Positions 15,829 to 23,337 are shown, counted from the stretch's first letter. The stretch: 24,258 bases of DNA from Bacteroidota bacterium (GCA_023433345.1 JAEZDA010000085.1:1-24258); one strand, 5' to 3'. Translations and numbers: made by a program. The notes: generated by a model not told the origin, from the letters alone.

Positions 15829-15868
15829 ATTTTTGTTTAAATAATTTCACAAATATATAAACAAAAAT
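15829..15868 (-). promoter_or_regulatory. Inverted repeat around a candidate -7 box of the FAS1 gene
   Basis: ATTTTTGTTTA (15829-15839) and TAAACAAAAAT (15858-15868) are perfect 11-bp inverted copies 18 bases apart. The spacer contains, on the minus strand, TATATTTG (15857-15850), a full match to the Bacteroidetes -7 element TAnnTTTG, 49 bases before the fasciclin ATG. No good -33 TTTG is placed 19-23 bases upstream. The arrangement suggests an operator wrapped around the promoter, possibly activator-dependent. Confidence 0.45.
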
Positions 15869-15905
15869 GAGGCCATGATTTTTTTATTAAAGCGGAATTG
15901 GAAAT

Positions 15906-15930
15906 ATGGTTGAGATAAACGGTCAACCAT
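15906..15930. promoter_or_regulatory. Inverted repeat in the divergent FAS1/VOC intergenic region
   Basis: ATGGTTGA (15906-15913) and TCAACCAT (15923-15930) are perfect 8-bp arms around a 9-base centre, GATAAACGG. No T-tract follows on either strand. Its place between two divergent genes favours a regulator-binding site, about 80 bases before the VOC start. Confidence 0.4.
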
Positions 15931-16009
15931 TCGTAACAACTCCCGGCGAAATCACATTAAATATTTTATATTGGTGATCCTAAAAAATTCGGTCACTTAA
16001 AATGATTTT

Positions 16010-16393
16010 ATGAAAGAGAACAACCCTGTTGGCTGGTTTGAAATTTATGTGGACGACATCGATCGTGCTCAAAGGTTTTATGAACAGGTTTTTGCCGTGC
16101 AATTAGGTGAGCTTCCGGATCCGTCAGGAAGCGGAATTCTGATGCGGCCTTTTGCAATGTTTCCGGGGACGCCAAATGCTGCCGGCGCATTGGTAAAGAT
16201 GGAAGGTATGAAGGCGGGAGGCAACAGTACAATCGTTTATTTTGTAAGTGATGATTGTGCGGTGGAACTTTCCCGTGTGGAAGCCGCCGGTGGAAAGATA
16301 TTCCAGCCGAAAATGTCTATAGGTGATTATGGATTCATGTGCCTTTGCACAGATACCGAAGGAAACATGATCGGAATTCATTCAATGATTTGA
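16010..16393 (+). CDS. VOC family (glyoxalase/bleomycin resistance fold) protein
   Basis: This is a 127-residue protein of the vicinal oxygen chelate superfamily. It has the opening GWFEIYVDDIDRAQRFYEQVF, a central repeat TIVYFVSDDCAVELSRVEAAGGKIFQPK and the ending DTEGNMIGIHSM, the two beta-alpha-beta-beta-beta modules of the fold. VOC members include lyases, dioxygenases and antibiotic-binding proteins. The usual first-strand His is not obvious (F/E at that site), while a glutamate and His near the C-terminus (EGNMIGIH) are present, so the activity is undefined. The DinB-like gene starts 20 bases later, so the two are probably co-transcribed. Confidence 0.88.
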   Translation: MKENNPVGWFEIYVDDIDRAQRFYEQVFAVQLGELPDPSGSGILMRPFAMFPGTPNAAGALVKMEGMKAGGNSTIVYFVSDDCAVELSRVEAAGGKIFQPKMSIGDYGFMCLCTDTEGNMIGIHSMI

Positions 16394-16413
16394 GAACTCT
16401 TAAACTTTTAATT

Positions 16414-16938
16414 ATGGATCGTCCAGTATCAAAGCAACTCGAAGTGATCATACCGGGTTTCCGGATGCACACTCAACTATTCATCAATGTACTCAATGGC
16501 ATTTCCGAAGAGCAGGCGCTGGAAAGAATTGGAGGAAAAACAAATCATATAGCATGGATGGCGGGCAATATGGTGAACTGCAGGTTCTGGCTGGGAGAAA
16601 CCCTTGGGTTAGAAGAAAAAGATCCTTCAGAAGAATTGTTTAAAGAAGGAAGGGCACTGAGCGAAGAACTATCGTATCCCACTTTAAAACAATTGTTGCA
16701 ACGATGGCATGAAATATCACCAAAAGTATATCAGAAGCTTCTTGAAGTTGATGATGAAATGCTGGCAAAGAAAGTTGAATTCGGGATGGGCGTATCCTTT
16801 CTTGAAGAGAACAACCTTAACATGGTAGGGATGGCGATGGGTCGTGAGGATTATCTTCTCGGCCAGTTGGGCCTGATGAGAAGGATCCTTGGTTTACCAA
16901 GTATGAAATATGATGTCAACGAGTCCATCATCTATTAA
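16414..16938 (+). CDS. DinB-like four-helix protein with altered metal site
   Basis: From ATG 16414 this gene gives 174 residues. A longer frame from 16339 overlaps the VOC gene in another frame and adds a basic, unlikely N-terminus. The protein is all-helical and fits the DinB/YfiT-like superfamily. It has TNHIAWMAGNMVNCRFWLG in helix 2 and REDYLLGQLGLMRRILGLP near the end, where the family pattern is HxxYHxGQLxxLRRxLG. Both C-terminal metal-ligand histidines are replaced, by Arg and Leu, so a bound metal as in thiol-dependent DinB enzymes is doubtful. Its 3' end overlaps the convergent idi gene by 11 bases. Confidence 0.8.
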   Translation: MDRPVSKQLEVIIPGFRMHTQLFINVLNGISEEQALERIGGKTNHIAWMAGNMVNCRFWLGETLGLEEKDPSEELFKEGRALSEELSYPTLKQLLQRWHEISPKVYQKLLEVDDEMLAKKVEFGMGVSFLEENNLNMVGMAMGREDYLLGQLGLMRRILGLPSMKYDVNESIIY

Positions 16939-17479
16939 AAAGAAGAGGTGTAATTAAGCCTTGTTTTTCAATTTCGGTTAAAACTCCGGGTAAAATTTTT
17001 CGGAACCAGATGGTAAATTTTTCCGGATTTCGATTCATGTCTTCCAAAACTTCCTTTGGTTGAATCCATTTAAAACTCCGAACCTCCAACACGTTGGGAA
17101 ATGGGTCGAGATTAGTCTTTCCGAAAAACACATGATCAAACTCGTGTTCAATCAGTCCATTTTCAACCCTTTCTTTATAAATGGTTGAAAAAAGAAAGCT
17201 GATGTTGCAGTTTAATCCCATCTCATACTGCAATCGTTCCTCGGCGCTTTCTTTCACTTGTTCACCAAGTGTGGGATGCGAGCAACAAGTGTTCGACCAT
17301 AAGTTAGACCCATGGTATTTGCCAAAGGCTCTTTGCTGAAGCAGCATTTCTCCGCGGTCGTTAAAAATGAACACTGAAAAAGCCCGGTGTAATAATCCTT
17401 TTTTGTGCGCCTCCAATTTTTCCATCTCGGCGATCGCTTCATCATTCTCATTAACGAGTACTACGTTTTCCCTATTCAT
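16928..17479 (-). CDS. idi: Isopentenyl-diphosphate delta-isomerase, type I
   Basis: Idi interconverts IPP and DMAPP in the cytosol, supplying the starter unit for GGPP and carotenoids. The 183-residue protein is a Nudix-like type I isomerase. It has LLHRAFSVFIFNDRGEMLLQQRA near residues 28-50 and the active-site cysteine in SNTCCSHP. The metal and catalytic glutamates are in EHEFDHVFF and in the Nudix-like ESAEERLQYEMGL. It is the last gene of the nine-gene carotenoid operon and begins with an ATGA overlap with the cyclase gene. It converges on the DinB-like gene. Confidence 0.95.
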   Translation of the reverse strand: MNRENVVLVNENDEAIAEMEKLEAHKKGLLHRAFSVFIFNDRGEMLLQQRAFGKYHGSNLWSNTCCSHPTLGEQVKESAEERLQYEMGLNCNISFLFSTIYKERVENGLIEHEFDHVFFGKTNLDPFPNVLEVRSFKWIQPKEVLEDMNRNPEKFTIWFRKILPGVLTEIEKQGLITPLLFNR

Positions 17480-18183
17480 ACTAGCGCTGGTTTATTTAAA
17501 CCTGTTTTTTGAAACAGCTTAAAGAAATAAATATTTAAAAGAAACAATGTGAACCCATAGGCAGCGTCTTCAATTGGAATAGTAAAAAATCGAGCTCCCA
17601 GAATTTCATTGTTATTATAGTTTACAACCGGATCATTCAGCCACAAACCCGTGAGAGGCCCGTTCACTACAAAGAAACCGGGAAGCAATATCAGGTACAC
17701 GAGCGTTGCGGCGCCGATCCATTCCCTGCGTGCAATAAAATGAAGAAAAAAGAGGGTGGACAGGGTGGCCACAGCGGTTACAAGGGTATAGACCTTTGAA
17801 TTGGAAGTTAAAATAACAAGAACACAAACTATCGACCCGGTAAAAACAATCAAATTATTGAAGGCTGAAGCCCAACTAAGATCAAAGAATTTCTCCAGGC
17901 AAAAAAATGTGAACACGCAGGCAAATGGGATACAATAGAAGAACAGCCATTCCTCTAAAGGAAGCCCTGCAATGGCTAGACCAATGGTATAACTTTCATT
18001 GAACCACCAAACCCCGGTTTTCGTAAACCATACATCCCATACAATAAATGGTGCTGCAACAATTGTGGCCGCTAAAAGGAATGTTGCAAAATGTTTATTA
18101 AACCTGATGCGATGGTGAAAGGACGCGCCAAAGCAGATTATGATGGTAAGAAATATAATAAGTAAGTAGGTAAACTGCTTCAT
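17476..18183 (-). CDS. Lycopene cyclase, fused heterodimer type (CrtYc-CrtYd-like)
   Basis: This is a 235-residue integral membrane protein with about seven helices. It has two lycopene cyclase repeat signatures, PLEEWLFFYCIPFACVF near residue 75 and PIEDAAYGFTLFLLNIY near residue 205. These PxE(E/D) motifs carry the acidic residues thought to protonate the lycopene ends. In Gram-positive bacteria the two halves are separate proteins (CrtYc and CrtYd), whereas here they form one chain, as in other Bacteroidetes. Product expected: beta-carotene. The gene overlaps crtZ and idi by 4 bases each. Confidence 0.92.
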   Translation of the reverse strand: MKQFTYLLIIFLTIIICFGASFHHRIRFNKHFATFLLAATIVAAPFIVWDVWFTKTGVWWFNESYTIGLAIAGLPLEEWLFFYCIPFACVFTFFCLEKFFDLSWASAFNNLIVFTGSIVCVLVILTSNSKVYTLVTAVATLSTLFFLHFIARREWIGAATLVYLILLPGFFVVNGPLTGLWLNDPVVNYNNNEILGARFFTIPIEDAAYGFTLFLLNIYFFKLFQKTGLNKPALV

Positions 18184-18632
18184 CTTCTGCTAAAATACAT
18201 TCTGAAAAATTTCATCGGAACCCACAAGAACCCGAAACATTCTCCATCCTCTTTTCCAATATGCTTATGATGTTGTTTATGCGCTCTTCTTAAGGCCATC
18301 AGGTAACGGTTACGCGTATGCGTAAAGATCTTGCTCCGTTGATGAATGAAAATATCGTGCACAATAAAATAAGCCATTCCATAAAAGGTTATCCCAAGCC
18401 CGGCATAAAATTTCAAACTGTAATTCTCTTTCATGCCATAGTAAAGAAGGATGATTGCCGGTATGGAAAAAATAAGGAAGAAGAGATCGTTTCGTTCAAG
18501 CGGCCCCTCGGTGGAATGGTCGTGATGATCGCGGTGAAGCGTCCATAAGAAGCCATGCATTACATATTTGTGAATGAGCCACGTGGCTCCCTCCATCATC
18601 ACAAACACAGCCAATATAAATAGCAGGTTCAT
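18180..18632 (-). CDS. crtZ: Beta-carotene 3-hydroxylase CrtZ
   Basis: CrtZ is a di-iron membrane hydroxylase of the fatty acid hydroxylase/sterol desaturase superfamily. It adds 3-OH to the beta-ionone rings, giving zeaxanthin. The 150-residue protein has the histidine clusters HKYVMH (about residues 21-26), HRDHHDH (33-39), HDIFIH (92-97) and HKQHHKH (about 117-123). The spacing and length match bacterial CrtZ rather than a sterol desaturase. Four hydrophobic segments are visible. It overlaps the cyclase and the SRPBCC gene by ATGA on both sides. Confidence 0.93.
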   Translation of the reverse strand: MNLLFILAVFVMMEGATWLIHKYVMHGFLWTLHRDHHDHSTEGPLERNDLFFLIFSIPAIILLYYGMKENYSLKFYAGLGITFYGMAYFIVHDIFIHQRSKIFTHTRNRYLMALRRAHKQHHKHIGKEDGECFGFLWVPMKFFRMYFSRR

Positions 18633-19102
18633 AATGCGGGCATTTTTTGGTGAAAGTGGCCGCCAATTACACCATGGCGGTAATCGAAAAGTTCTTTCAG
18701 TTTTTTTCTCACCAGTAATTGGTGAACAATGCTTCCTAAAAACCCAAAAGGAAGCTGGTATTCAACTGTGTCTTTCATAAGAGTGCCATCTTCATTTTCC
18801 AAAAATTCGTGATGATGGTTCCAATATTTGTAAGGGCCCTGCAATTGGAGATCTGTGAAACTATTAGGATAGTCAACCTGGGTAATTTTCGTTTTCCATT
18901 TCATTGGAATTTTGAAAAGTGGAGTTAAAGTGTAGTTGATCTCCATCCCTGTGAAAATATTTTTTATGCCTTCACCTTGTTCCACTTTCAAATTCATCTC
19001 CGGCGGGGTAATTAAACTCAGGTTGCCTGGCGATGAAAAAAATTTCCAGGCAGTGTCGATATCGCAATCCAGTTGCTGTTCCCTTAGGATCCTGTATTTC
19101 AT
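18629..19102 (-). CDS. SRPBCC (START/polyketide-cyclase-fold) protein in the carotenoid operon
   Basis: This 157-residue soluble protein has an SRPBCC-like pattern. It opens with YRILREQQLDCDIDTAWKFFSSPGNLSLITPPEM, has a central ITQVDYPNSFTDLQLQGPYKYWNHHHEF, and its helical C-terminal part ends near residue 145. The fold forms a deep hydrophobic pocket for lipids or polyketides. Its place between crtZ and crtB-side genes, with 4-base overlaps on both sides, suggests a carotenoid- or isoprenoid-binding role, but no such function is shown by the sequence. No transmembrane segment or signal peptide is seen. Confidence 0.85.
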   Translation of the reverse strand: MKYRILREQQLDCDIDTAWKFFSSPGNLSLITPPEMNLKVEQGEGIKNIFTGMEINYTLTPLFKIPMKWKTKITQVDYPNSFTDLQLQGPYKYWNHHHEFLENEDGTLMKDTVEYQLPFGFLGSIVHQLLVRKKLKELFDYRHGVIGGHFHQKMPAL

Positions 19103-19560
19103 TCCTGCCTGTTTAAAAGTTCATTAGCCATTTTTACAACCAGCGGGTTGCTGATGGCATGAAGATTTTTCCTGATGAATTTTTCGTCCTCATTAAGCCT
19201 GCTGCTATAATCAAGAAAGGAGGGCGCATTTTGCTGAACGGAGTATCTTATAAGCCTTATTTCCAGGTTCCCAGGCTCTGTTCTGACCGCTTTTTCAATA
19301 TTCTTTTTTCCATCATTAAAGGTCTGCAATTTTGAAAAAGGGTTTGTTACATGATTTGCCCAAACAGCCTGGTAGCCTCCGAGGTAAGCAAGGCACAGGT
19401 TATTTTCTGCAGATGCTTTTAAAGCATCGATCATTTCATTGCATAGCTTTTTATTATCCGCCGCCTTTCCAAATGCCGAACGCACAGTGTTCATATCAAT
19501 TTCACCTGAACCAAAATTTATGATGAACGCACTTAGCAAAACCATTATCGTTTTTATCAT
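19099..19560 (-). CDS. Small secreted protein of unknown function in the carotenoid operon
   Basis: This 153-residue protein begins with a hydrophobic stretch MIKTIMVLLSAFIINFGSG that looks like a signal peptide, so it is probably periplasmic. The mature chain is helical, and its segments resemble loose TPR-like pairs, for example NLCLAYLGGYQAVWANHVTNPF and FNDGKKNIEKAVRTEPGNLEIRLIRYSVQ. No catalytic motif is recognised. It overlaps crtB upstream and the SRPBCC gene downstream by 4 bases each, so its production is coupled to pigment enzymes that act in the membrane or cytosol. A function in pigment delivery or membrane organisation is only inference. Confidence 0.8.
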   Translation of the reverse strand: MIKTIMVLLSAFIINFGSGEIDMNTVRSAFGKAADNKKLCNEMIDALKASAENNLCLAYLGGYQAVWANHVTNPFSKLQTFNDGKKNIEKAVRTEPGNLEIRLIRYSVQQNAPSFLDYSSRLNEDEKFIRKNLHAISNPLVVKMANELLNRQE

Positions 19561-20393
19561 CTCAACACCATTTTATATTGTAAATAACTGCTCAACATCA
19601 GGGATAGTTTCTGGGAGTTCGGGATGCGGATCCTTCTTTTACGTATACTTTCGGCTGAGGTATTCCTTATTTTGCTGAATAATGAACGATAATATTTGTA
19701 AGCCAGGTAAACACCGAATTTTGAAGATGCCGGAAGCATTTTAATTCCGACAAGGGCTTCCATGAATTCCTCCTCGATCTCTTTCTCAATTCTTTCCTTT
19801 GCTAAATTGTCGAATAAATTGAAGTCAACATTTGGGAAATAAGTTCTTCCTAAAACTTCATAGTCATCTTTCATATCCCGCAGGAAATTCACTTTCTGAA
19901 AAACTGAGCCAAGTTTTTTCGCATATGGTTTAAGTTGATCATATTTTTCCCTGTTTCCATCAGTGAAAACGAGCAGGCACATTAACCCAACAACTTCAGC
20001 AGATCCGAAAATATACTCGTCGTAAAGTTCAGTATTGTAATTCACCTTGGCCAGGTCCATTTCCATGCTGTGCAAAAACTGGGCTATTAGTTCCCTGTCA
20101 ATTTTGTAACGATGTACAGTGTCCTGGAACGACTGCAGGATGGGATTGATGGAAATCCCTTCATCAATTGCATTCATTGTTTCTTCCTTTAACCTGTCAA
20201 GCAGTTTTTCTTTATTGTAGCCATGAAAGCTGTCAACTATTTCGTCTGCCAGCCTTACATAACCATAAATAGAATATATCGCTGAACGAATAGAGGGCTT
20301 CAGGGCAAGAATGCCCAGTGAAAAACTGGTACTGTATTTTTGAGTAGTCGTTTTGCTCACTTCAAAAGACAATTCGTCGAATAGCTTCTTCAT
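19557..20393 (-). CDS. crtB: Phytoene synthase CrtB
   Basis: CrtB joins two GGPP to phytoene at the membrane surface. From ATG 20393 the protein is 278 residues. A longer frame reaches into crtI but is unlikely. The trans-isoprenyl diphosphate synthase aspartate-rich motifs are present: YGYVRLADEIVD (first, about 42-53) and NFLRDMKDDYEVLGRTYFP (second, about 165-183). The start ATG overlaps the crtI stop (ATGA), and the stop overlaps the next gene the same way. GGPP synthase is not encoded in the window. Confidence 0.95.
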   Translation of the reverse strand: MKKLFDELSFEVSKTTTQKYSTSFSLGILALKPSIRSAIYSIYGYVRLADEIVDSFHGYNKEKLLDRLKEETMNAIDEGISINPILQSFQDTVHRYKIDRELIAQFLHSMEMDLAKVNYNTELYDEYIFGSAEVVGLMCLLVFTDGNREKYDQLKPYAKKLGSVFQKVNFLRDMKDDYEVLGRTYFPNVDFNLFDNLAKERIEKEIEEEFMEALVGIKMLPASSKFGVYLAYKYYRSLFSKIRNTSAESIRKRRIRIPNSQKLSLMLSSYLQYKMVLR

Positions 20394-21877
20394 GAATGTT
20401 TTTTTAGTTGTTTGCACATTTCCTTTGCGGCGATCTTTCCTGAAATAATAGAGGGCGGCACACCCGGGCCGGGAACAGTTAACTGGCCCGCATAAAACAG
20501 ATTCTTTATTTTTCTGTTCCGGATCTTCGGCTTGAGAACGGCGGTTTGACGCAAGGTGTTTGCAAGACCATAGGCATTTCCGCCGTAAGCATTGTAGTCG
20601 GCAATGAAGTCTTTCACACAATAGCTTTTTTTAAATTCAATTGAAGAAGCAAGATCACGGAAGCCTGTGTGTTTCTCAATTCTTCCCAACATTTCCCTGA
20701 GGTAGAACTCCCTGGTTTTTTCATCATCACTTAACCCCGTGGCAAGCGGCATCAGGAGGAAAAGATTTTCACAACCTTCAGGGGCCACGTGTGCATCTGT
20801 TTGAGAAGGACAACAAACGTAAAAGAGTGGCTTTTCGGGCCAACGTTTTTTAATGTAGATGTCGTTAGTATGCTCGTCAAGATCATTTTCGAAAAAAAGA
20901 GTGTGATGTTTCAAATTCGGAACCTTCTTATTTATTCCAAGAAAGTAGATCAGGCAGGATGGCGCAAATGTTTTAGCTTTCCAATACGAATCCTTGTAAT
21001 TCTTTGCACCAATATCGTCTATGAGTTTTTCAGAATGATGATAATCGGAGGAGGCGATCACTGCATCAAATTGAAGGCTTTCTCCATTTACACTAAGTGA
21101 AACAATTTTGTTTTCACTGGTATTTATCATTTCAACTGTGCTGTTGAAATGAAACTGCGCGCCGCTTTTTTCTGCCACTGTTTTCATGGCCTGCACCACG
21201 CTGTAAAACCCGCCTTCAGGATAATGTGTTCCCAAAACATAGCCACCGTAATTCATCATGCTGTATAATGCCGGGATCTGCTTTGGTGAGGCGCCTAAAA
21301 AAATTACGGGGAATTCCATCAATGACCTGAGCCTGGCATCCCGAAAGTATTTAGAAGTATAGCTCCGGAAATTTGTAAAAAGGTTGAGAAAAGTTGCACT
21401 CTTTATCACTTTCAATGAGAAGAATTCCGACCATTTGTTACATGGCTTTTGAACAAATTCTCCCATTCCGGTTTCGTATTTGAATTTTGCCGACCGCATG
21501 AATTTGTCCAGCCTGATCCCTGAGCCCGGCTCCGTTTTTTCAAACAACTCTTTTATTTTGGGAAAGGATCTTGGAAGAGAGAGTTTTTCTTCGCGGAAGA
21601 CCATTTCAAACTGGGGATCAAGGGAGATCAATTGATAGAAATCTGATGATTCATAACCGAAATCGTGAAAGAAATTTTCGATGATATCAGGCATCCAGTA
21701 CCAGCTCGGGCCCATGTCGAACACATATCCTGAATCAGTTTTAAACTGTCTTGCCCTGCCTCCAGGCATATCATGTTTCTCAAAAACATGCACCTCGTAT
21801 CCTTCCCGCGCGGCATAAGCGGCAGCAGACATTCCGGAAAATCCTGAACCGATCACAGCAACTTTTTTTTCTCTCAT
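20390..21877 (-). CDS. crtI: Phytoene desaturase CrtI
   Basis: CrtI is the FAD-dependent desaturase/isomerase that converts phytoene to lycopene. The protein is 495 residues from ATG 21877. The dinucleotide-binding motif AVIGSGFSGMSAAAYAAREGYEVHVFEK lies right at the N-terminus, so the longer reading from 21952 is rejected. The C-terminal signature FYAGQLTVPGPGVPPSIISGKIAAKEM is intact. Length and motifs fit the bacterial-type CrtI. The start lies 1 base after the tspO-like stop, and the end overlaps crtB by 4 bases. Carotenoid ketolases or other desaturases (CrtN-like) are less likely given crtB, cyclase and crtZ beside it. Confidence 0.95.
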   Translation of the reverse strand: MREKKVAVIGSGFSGMSAAAYAAREGYEVHVFEKHDMPGGRARQFKTDSGYVFDMGPSWYWMPDIIENFFHDFGYESSDFYQLISLDPQFEMVFREEKLSLPRSFPKIKELFEKTEPGSGIRLDKFMRSAKFKYETGMGEFVQKPCNKWSEFFSLKVIKSATFLNLFTNFRSYTSKYFRDARLRSLMEFPVIFLGASPKQIPALYSMMNYGGYVLGTHYPEGGFYSVVQAMKTVAEKSGAQFHFNSTVEMINTSENKIVSLSVNGESLQFDAVIASSDYHHSEKLIDDIGAKNYKDSYWKAKTFAPSCLIYFLGINKKVPNLKHHTLFFENDLDEHTNDIYIKKRWPEKPLFYVCCPSQTDAHVAPEGCENLFLLMPLATGLSDDEKTREFYLREMLGRIEKHTGFRDLASSIEFKKSYCVKDFIADYNAYGGNAYGLANTLRQTAVLKPKIRNRKIKNLFYAGQLTVPGPGVPPSIISGKIAAKEMCKQLKKHS

Positions 21878-21878
21878 T

Positions 21879-22670
21879 TTAGTTGAAGTGTTTAATTTTT
21901 TGCTGCTTGTAATTGCCAGGATCTCTCGAAATATGAAGTATAACGGAAGCAATTATTGCCAGTGATATTATGACGGCTGTATAAAAAACTGCAGAATTCT
22001 CATTCTTGTTGGCAATCGCCACCGCCATTATTCCCCAGGCCCCGGCAATGCCGAAAGCGTTTAAGTTTTTTTTGAAGATCATGAACAGGTTTATCGTGCC
22101 GGCAATAACTAACATCGCTATCGTCCAGAAAGAAGGTGGCAGGCCGAATCCATTCCATTCAATTCGGGTAAGAAAGGCTGCAATATTGGCGATCAATGCC
22201 ACGGAAATCCAGCCGAGGTAAAGTGAGAAAGGCCACCATACCATACTTCTCAATGACAAAGGTGCGGGAGGTGCTCCTATCCGGTTTTTTATTACCAACA
22301 TTACAAGACAACAAAGCAGGATGATCATCAGGGTAACCGAAAGCCCGATCAGGTTTTTTAACCAGATTACAACCCAAAGGCAATTGGCAATACATGAAAT
22401 AATGAACCAATAGCCGGTATTTAAAATGGTGGAATCTTTCCCGTCTTTTTTTAAAGTGTAGAAAGAGTAAACGATAAAGGTTCCCACTAAAAGATAAATC
22501 ACAGCCCAGATTGAAAAGGCATAAGAAGCCGGCGTGAAAAGGTTCCGGTAATTATCAGAAACAGATTTCATGGTATTACCGCCGATCCAACCGGTATTAG
22601 ATAAATAGTTAACCAGGAGAGTTGTTAAAAAGAAAACAGCATTTAATATGGCGAGTGTCTTTTTCTTCAT
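21879..22670 (-). CDS. TspO/MBR-like membrane protein
   Basis: This 263-residue integral membrane protein has about eight predicted helices. Parts resemble the TspO/MBR (tryptophan-rich sensory protein) family: FTPASYAFSIWAVIYLLVG corresponds to the conserved PPxWxFxxVWxxLY block, and YLGWISVALIANIAAF to the later W/N-containing helix. Classical TspO has five helices and about 160 residues, so this is a longer relative. TspO binds porphyrins, and in Rhodobacter it lowers photosynthesis and carotenoid gene expression in response to oxygen (family knowledge). Here it lies one base after marR and one base before crtI, in the same operon. Confidence 0.8.
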   Translation of the reverse strand: MKKKTLAILNAVFFLTTLLVNYLSNTGWIGGNTMKSVSDNYRNLFTPASYAFSIWAVIYLLVGTFIVYSFYTLKKDGKDSTILNTGYWFIISCIANCLWVVIWLKNLIGLSVTLMIILLCCLVMLVIKNRIGAPPAPLSLRSMVWWPFSLYLGWISVALIANIAAFLTRIEWNGFGLPPSFWTIAMLVIAGTINLFMIFKKNLNAFGIAGAWGIMAVAIANKNENSAVFYTAVIISLAIIASVILHISRDPGNYKQQKIKHFN

Positions 22671-22671
22671 T

Positions 22672-23337
22672 TTAATTTTTGCGCGAGTGAATTTCTTCAG
22701 TTACTTTTTGCAACAGTTCAGCAGAATCATAATTGCGATGGTAAATGGGTAGGTGAAAATCATTCAACTTGTTTAATAAGCTGATGAGTGTGAACTTTTC
22801 ATTTTGTGTAAGTGGTCCGGTAACTATGCTGGTAGCTTGCCTCACCTTTGCCATTAACTCATCAAGCGCATCAAGACCAGTCGCCGTTGCAGATATCATT
22901 TTGCTTCTTCTGTCAACTTCTGAATTTTGCTGGGCGATCCAACCTTTGGAGATCAAACGATTTATTATTTGCATGCCCGCCGGTTTATCGTACACATTTT
23001 TCTTTATAAGATCCATTTTCGTAACCGGACCGCTGAATCTTAAAACAATCAGGAAGATCACTTCCTCCGGAGTTGCAAAATCTGAATTGTAAATAGCAGC
23101 CCGGAAATAATTCCTCGCATAATGGTTCATGTGAACCAGGAGTGTGGCGATGATACTGTCAGCACTTCTTCCTGAAACTTTGCCTTCCCATTCCGGCTCC
23201 AAGCTATCTTCTGCTTCCAGTTTCCCTGCCAGCCATTTTTTAAATTCTTCTGCACGTGGCCTGCCATTTCCATCAACTCCCCTTTTTTCAAATTCCTCCA
23301 TCAGGTTCACCACCTCCTTTAAAAATTCGTAATTCAT
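22672..23337 (-). CDS. MarR-family transcriptional regulator
   Basis: This 221-residue MarR-type winged-helix protein is longer than the usual 140-160 residues because of an N-terminal part of about 75 residues rich in Glu/Lys. The winged helix spans about 90-165: ATPEEVIFLIVLRFSGPVTKMDLIKKNV, KPAGMQIINRLISKGWIAQQNSEVDRRSKMISATATG. The DRRSK wing is typical. It is the first gene of the carotenoid operon (one base before tspO-like). A palindrome 59-80 bases upstream of its start is its likely operator, so it probably represses its own operon. The ligand is unknown. Confidence 0.92.
   Translation of the reverse strand: MNYEFLKEVVNLMEEFEKRGVDGNGRPRAEEFKKWLAGKLEAEDSLEPEWEGKVSGRSADSIIATLLVHMNHYARNYFRAAIYNSDFATPEEVIFLIVLRFSGPVTKMDLIKKNVYDKPAGMQIINRLISKGWIAQQNSEVDRRSKMISATATGLDALDELMAKVRQATSIVTGPLTQNEKFTLISLLNKLNDFHLPIYHRNYDSAELLQKVTEEIHSRKN

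Noticed and set aside
16339..16938. Longer DinB-like reading from 16339
   Set aside because: The first 25 residues are out-of-frame VOC sequence. ATG 16414 follows the VOC stop.
19557..20621. Longer CrtB reading from 20621
   Set aside because: The 76 extra residues are Cys/Arg-rich, overlap crtI and precede the normal CrtB N-terminus. ATG 20393 overlaps the crtI stop in the same ATGA manner as the other genes.
20789..21100. Plus-strand open frame opposite crtI
   Set aside because: Shadow frame within a well-conserved gene, with no domain and no promoter.
20390..21952. Longer CrtI reading from 21952
   Set aside because: It would add 25 residues before the FAD-binding motif and overlap the tspO-like gene. 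ATG 21877 puts the motif at the usual place.
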